Shown piece by piece: positions 59,450 to 64,000 of a DNA stretch of 64,000 bases (its first letter is position 1; each line of letters begins with the position of its first letter). Under the pieces are notes generated by a model. It saw only the letters and a program-made list of their open reading frames with translations, had not been told where the DNA came from and made no database searches. The position numbers and the translations under genes were made by a program. This DNA comes from Paragonimus westermani (taxonomy: Eukaryota > Platyhelminthes > Trematoda > Plagiorchiida > Troglotrematidae): positions 77,010 to 141,009 of the forward strand of contig QNGE01001706.1 of assembly GCA_008508345.1 (NCBI GenBank), in the 5' to 3' direction.

Positions 59450-59990
59450 GTGCTACAATCTAATGGGTATCCAAAAAGGTTCATAGAAAGGCATAGTAGA
59501 CCGAAACCACCTTTCGAACAGGTGGCCACAGTGAGAAAAAAGAAGGTTTATATACAATTGCCTTTCAAAAGTGATTATAGCATGCATCAAACAACTCAAA
59601 GACTAGTGAATTCGAAAAAACGAACATTTAACGCAGCGGAACTTTGTGCACTACCCAATACCCAGCAACCGCCCGTCTCTTCAGTCAAAGGAGACCGGCT
59701 TGTCAGTGCCACCTCACCTTGTCTACCAATTTACATGTAACTGCCATGAAAGTTACATAGGCAGAAGTGAGAGGTGCTTGATCTCCAGAGTGAAGGAACA
59801 TTTGTCTAAATGTGTGCAGAGCTCCGCATTACAGAAGAACGACAATGTCGTTGAAACATGCAAGCAACTAGCGCCCGCAGTCATAACACACGTCCTGACC
59901 ACTGGTCACGTAATCGACCAAGTTTGTTCATTCAGAATCCTATTACGTCAATCTACTCTATGATTTATGTGGTTTTCTGAAGCGGTCGCA
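59450..59990 (+). pseudogene. Penelope-like polyprotein fragment, GIY-YIG endonuclease
   Basis: The first frame (59450-59690) gives KKKVYIQLPFKSDYSMHQTT. A shift to the next frame gives VPPHLVYQFTCNCHESYIGR, SERCLISRVKEHLSKCV and, further on, ITHVLTTGHVIDQVCSFRIL, LRQ. A last shift gives FSEAVAINRVKSTLC. This is the order of the Penelope GIY-YIG domain (VY-F-C-C---YIGR--R-L--R--EH) and its downstream region. The reverse transcriptase is missing through 5' truncation. At least two frameshifts disable it. Confidence 0.85.
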
Positions 59991-60145
59991 ATTAATCGAG
60001 TGAAGTCGACCCTGTGTGATCAGAACTAGTTGCTCGTAAACTTGACCCTTCTCTGGACTTAGTGACCTATCCTAATCTACCAACTGACTATCCACCCTGC
60101 CCACCAACTGCTCGATATAAAAAACCCGTTCCATAATAATGTAAA

Positions 60146-60188
60146 TTTGGTTCTGACGAGTCAACACGAAATGCTTGCATCTACCAGT
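60146..60188 (+). ncRNA. Hammerhead ribozyme, right Penelope arm (nearly intact)
   Basis: The core CTGACGA starts at 60153. Stem II is GU-CAAC-AC, followed by GAAA at 60169, a perfect stem III AUGC-UU-GCAU, and cleavage expected after C60181. Stem I pairs four to five bases (TTGGT with ACCAG), but the pair at the cleavage site is U-U. The left arm keeps the base that would pair here, so the ancestral arm had an unbroken stem I. Confidence 0.75.
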
Positions 60189-60410
60189 TTTCGTGTTCTA
60201 ACGATCTTATTCAAACTTCTGAAGGGAATGAACTGTTTCAAGTTCTAAATTGTTGTATACACTGCATGCTGAGGCAACACTTCGTTCGTCTGTGTCACGT
60301 ACACGCACAAAATGATGACCAAATAAATAAAGGAATGGATGCAAACACGCAAAATAGTACAGTTGGTCCAGTTTGCAATCAGGGCTGTTTTCTAGGTGCG
60401 TGCGTAATAC

Positions 60411-60938
60411 TGTGGTGGATACTCAAGCCGGAGGTGTGGGTATTCCAACACGGCGAAATACCTCGACGCGGAGGGAGGCACGTCCAAAACCCCACAACGA
60501 GCGGATCGGGTACGGCGGGGGCGACCGGATGAGTCATCGCTCGACTGAATCGAACCAACGGGCGAGGCATGGCAGGGAAAATAGAAAGGACGACGAAATC
60601 GGAGGCGCGATTATTCCAACATTCGTAGAAATGTCGCGAAGCGGTCGTGGACTACTCTCAGAGGCCAGTGGAGATAGATGGAGGAGAACAAGAGCAACCG
60701 GACTAGTCATCGTTCAACGAAATCGGACCAACAGGCGAAGAATGGCAGACAGAAAACCCCCCGATAGACGGCTCCGATCACGCACATAAACCAGGCAGAA
60801 GTGCACACGATGTGTGAGCGGAAACCTGGGTGTGTTGTGGTCCGGAATGATGACTAATAAACGCGAGCGCGCTTGTCGCATGAGGACTAGCGTATTGGAC
60901 AATCAAGATTGTGCTTTATTGGACGCCTTCTCGCTGCA
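60411..60938 (-). repeat. 528-bp solo LTR, family 2 (copy 2)
   Basis: Minus strand, TGCAGCGAGAAGG to CCACCACA, same length as 43852-44379. It is flanked by the 4-bp duplication GTAT (plus-strand atac at 60407-60410 and 60939-60942). The ORF seen on the plus strand (60373-60789, arginine-rich) is a by-product of CpG-rich LTR sequence. Confidence 0.87.
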
Positions 60939-60942
60939 ATAC

Positions 60943-63900
60943 GTCCGAATGTTTCAACTTTTTCTCAGCATACGGTAAAACGAGATAAACGATTAAACCA
61001 ATGTGTGCGGACTGGTACTACACGAACTGTAACACAGTAGTCGATTTGCAAGTGATGTGAACGTTCAATTTAGTCAGCCAGTTCATACTGAATTTACACG
61101 AACAAACTAAGGGTAAGGGTAATAAGAACATGTCGGAAAACAGTGGAGAACAACAAGAATTCAATAATGAACAAACGGTGGATTGAAACAGAAATTTATC
61201 TGGTGATCGGCCCATGCACACCATATCACCAAGACATTATCATCTGCCTCATCATACACGTGTCTTTTATCAGGGTGTGTGGCTGGCGCCTTGGAAAAAG
61301 CTAAAGTGTGTCTGTTTACGGCCTGACAGTTAATACGAATTTAACGTGACCAGAATCGGGTGGCACTCTTAGCCGTTCCACTTTTGGTAGTAGGGAGCCA
61401 TTTCAGTGTGTGCTACAAGATTCGAGGGTGTAGTGCCCTCATTGTATGGTCTATAAAATGCAGTCCGCAGGTAAATTCATGAATAAGATTCGTTTTTGCT
61501 ATTGCTGGCGTTGGATCTTTCCTCTCAGTTCAAGACAAGCACATAGTTGAGTGCAGCACAATGAGCTCAGGTGACGTATACGTGCGGCTCAAGAGTGACT
61601 CCAACCTTCATCCTTTCCTCACCCTTGAAGTGGAAAGATATATACACAGGCTTACGAGATACGGTTATGATGGCTGGTTGGGCGTCGATTGGTTTAGAAT
61701 GCTTTTCCACAAAACGTGGATGGGTTAACTTTTTTTTTAGAAGAATCAGACGGCGGCAAAGCTATCAGCAATATCTTGAACAGAAACACTAAAATACTGA
61801 ATTCGGTACTCTGTTGATCAGCCTTACTGAGAACAGTAGGTTACTTCACGTTGTACTCTCCCTGGCTCAACGGCTTGTCGTATAACACATCAGAGTTCCA
61901 AATCATTTCACGACTACTTTAAGACTACCGCAGTAAGGTTAACACCTTTTATTCTGCCATCAAACGACCACCATAAGCTGAGATGTATTCGTTTAAGTTT
62001 ACATCTGGTAAACAAGCTGATCAGGAAAGGAAGTTGATTTCCTGTTCACATTTGAAGTGTACTATCAGAACTTGCAACCACATCTTGCGTACGGAACACC
62101 ACATCCTTGTTATCAAAATTATAACTTTGTTCAGTGTCGCCAGTGCACTTGTTTGGGAGCATGTGGACATGCAACCTCTGCCGTCTTGACCAGAAGGAAG
62201 GTACATTCCTTGGTATATGAAAACAGAACCTTACTTCAAGGTGACACAAGATGAATCACCATTACAAATGCTATTACACCGTCTGTGACAAAACCATATG
62301 CGGTGCTTCCTATACCAATCAAAAACTGTTCTCATAGAGTACATTCACAGCTGGACACATTTTACGCACCTGGGTCCGAAATCGCTTTTCAAGCCCGGTT
62401 GATCAGTGCTTGTATGGCTTGCGTATCCATCTTCAAGGGTTTTGTGAACCATCATCTGAAAAGACCGCTAGATCAGGGTTATTGCAGTCAGGGCTAGTGA
62501 CAAGTTCCTGAAACTAATGGCTAGATGCGTACTTGCATGATTCAACGGGGAGCACAAGGAGGATACCGAATAGAGTAACTAACCTAAACGCGAATGCGAC
62601 TACTGGATCAGACTAACCGCAGGTGTACCGTGCGACAGCCTTCTCGAAAGTGACCGTCCATAGATCAGGCGTTCCATAAGTCATGCGTTTCGTGGGTGGA
62701 ATCTTTTTCGAACTTGATTTTCAGACCTACGTATATATATATGATGAAGGCAAATAAGGCCAGTGACTTTTTCTACGGAAATTTGTCATTACCTTTGAAA
62801 CTCCTGTAACGTTTCCACCAGCGCTTGGCTAAAATCTAATAATCACGTGACAATCAAATGCGTCACGCTACCATCGTCCTTGCTGAGGTTCGTTCTGCAC
62901 GCGCGCACGCATACGTGTACATGACGCATCTTTGTCCACGCGGGTTTATGCACGCATGGGAGCTTGTGATGTGATCTGCACGCACGGGAAATAGCGCGGT
63001 GTTGATAACTCAGAAAAAAACAGGAACTCCTCACTTAAGTATTGGCCCAGCCCGCCCCAGATTCCGATAGCATGCGTAAGCAACCAGTTGTGGGAAACAA
63101 GTCTTCGGTCACTTTCGCCAGGCGCAGCTAACTACGTGTGCCGTTTGTAGTTTGATCGAAAAAGCAAGTCGCAGCGTGGGGAATACAATGGAGTAAAGAA
63201 GAGTTCTATTGCCCAATTTGTACATCTTGTTGACACTCGCGCACTCACCTTCGGGAACTGGAATTTCATTCTACAAAACAGCGAGATATCCAGTTAAGCG
63301 CTGAGACGAAGTCGGTCATGTTCTGTTCGTTTAGATGACGTTTTCTATCGTGGGTTTTCGCCTGCTCCCTGTCTCTCTTTCTGAGCTCGACCAAATGTAA
63401 CTCGTTCGATCCCTATTGGTGTTCTTCGTCTACCCACTATGGACTTTTACCATAAAACACAATTGTTTTGAAATATTTCGGTGAGTGTCGAAATAATGAC
63501 CTTTTTCGTTTTGGACAAACATTACAAGTGATCCGCGAATGTCTGATAGCATAGGGCAGGTTAAAACCTGGTGGAGAGGGGTGGTGATATTAGTGTGCTT
63601 TCTTGGGAGGCGGAGGGGAAGTCATACACATATCAGCCTGTGTTGACAACACCAAGCCTAATTGAGCTCAGTGGCGTAAATGTTGTCGTTGTTTGTCCGA
63701 GTTGTCAGTGAAGTGAGTGCATTTAATGACGCGGAGCAGTGAAGGCTGTAGGGAAGCTGTCTCGCTGATGACGCCTTACTCTCACTTGCAGCTCGGTTGT
63801 TTGCTTGCAAGGTGTAGGCACCTCGATGCTGAATGTTTGAATATGGACGTAGTCATTTTCAGTAGTTAGGTCCCTTCCCGTCCTCTTCTTTCTCCCTTCT

Positions 63901-64000
63901 CTCTTCCTATATAGGGTTTGCTTTTTCTTCATGGTTGTGTGGCAGTTAGGCATTAGTGTAACCACTGATGTATTGCTGTCTATGATGATGATGATGATGA
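60943..64000. other. Non-coding stretch to the window end
   Basis: No exon, RNA gene or element recognised. It would hold upstream introns or exons of the synaptotagmin-like gene if that gene continues. The window ends in a (gat)n microsatellite (63981-64000), and a short (ta)n lies near 62730. Confidence 0.4.

Larger units (their letters stand above)
59349..60214 (+). mobile_element. Penelope-like element with hammerhead-bearing inverted arms
   Basis: Left arm 59349-59430 and right arm 60131-60214 are inverted copies. The stretch ctgacgagtcaacacgaaat and the next four bases are identical in both. Between them lies a degenerate GIY-YIG-containing coding region. Both arms carry a hammerhead core oriented outward from the coding part on the left (minus) and forward on the right (plus). 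The same plan is seen at 17383-17937 with different arm sequence. Confidence 0.85.

Noticed and set aside
60373..60789. 138-codon arginine-rich plus-strand ORF
   Set aside because: It is the antisense of the family 2 solo LTR, and the same region at 43.9 kb does not keep the frame.
1..64000. CRISPR arrays, bacterial operons or phage genes
   Set aside because: There are no regularly spaced repeats and no dense ORFs; spliced exons and eukaryotic retroelements show that this is nuclear eukaryotic DNA.

Overview
This window is eukaryotic nuclear DNA and mostly non-coding. Short coding exons carry consensus GT-AG splice sites and are separated by introns of several kb to almost 30 kb. The rest is a mosaic of decayed transposable elements. 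The combination of a Ty3/gypsy element, Penelope-like elements, a degenerate LINE, a mariner-type transposase and a tRNA-headed SINE carrying a hammerhead ribozyme (the arrangement known from the schistosome Sm-alpha element) suggests a parasitic flatworm, probably a trematode. The species cannot be named from the sequence.

Host genes. Five minus-strand exons (58951-59177, 52625-52774, 47482-47587, 35936-36114, 6168-6462) join in compatible reading phase. The last four give a protein like synaptotagmin 14/16: the C2A domain, the linker and the start of C2B. The gene covers at least 53 kb and its 3' part lies off the left edge. One further minus-strand exon, 9838-10235, encodes the DIRP domain of LIN9 (the DREAM/MuvB cell-cycle transcription complex). 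It sits inside the 29.5-kb intron between the last two synaptotagmin-like exons, on the same strand. Exon-like minus-strand ORFs at 20508-20719 and 22465-22797, and a plus-strand one at 42061-42168, are unassigned.

Mobile elements, left to right: decayed SINE pieces (1.2-1.8 kb); a broken Ty3/gypsy element with a largely intact RT-RNase H-integrase frame and its 3' LTR (2511-5807); a Penelope-like fragment between 160-bp inverted arms (17383-17937); SINE copies with hammerhead domains (18.5, 22.1, 32.6, 40.7, 56.3, 57.0 kb); a tRNA-like unit between inverted flanks (21.7 kb); a gypsy solo LTR (23.0 kb); a Penelope GIY-YIG fragment (24.6 kb); a degenerate LINE (28.8-31.0 kb); a near-perfect 52-bp palindrome made from a SINE tail (33.0 kb); a solo LTR of a second family (43.9 kb) with an inverted partner at 60.4 kb; a mariner-type transposase relic (45.0-45.8 kb); another gypsy solo LTR (49.6 kb); and a Penelope-like element with hammerhead-bearing inverted arms (59.3-60.2 kb).

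The most interesting signal is the set of hammerhead self-cleaving ribozymes. One SINE copy (32652-32696, minus) keeps every core base and all helices, and lies in sense orientation in the large intron of the host gene. Other copies show stepwise decay, and two further hammerhead designs occur in the Penelope-like repeats. Exon joins, ribozyme folds and repeat pairings were worked out by eye; no alignment or folding program was run.
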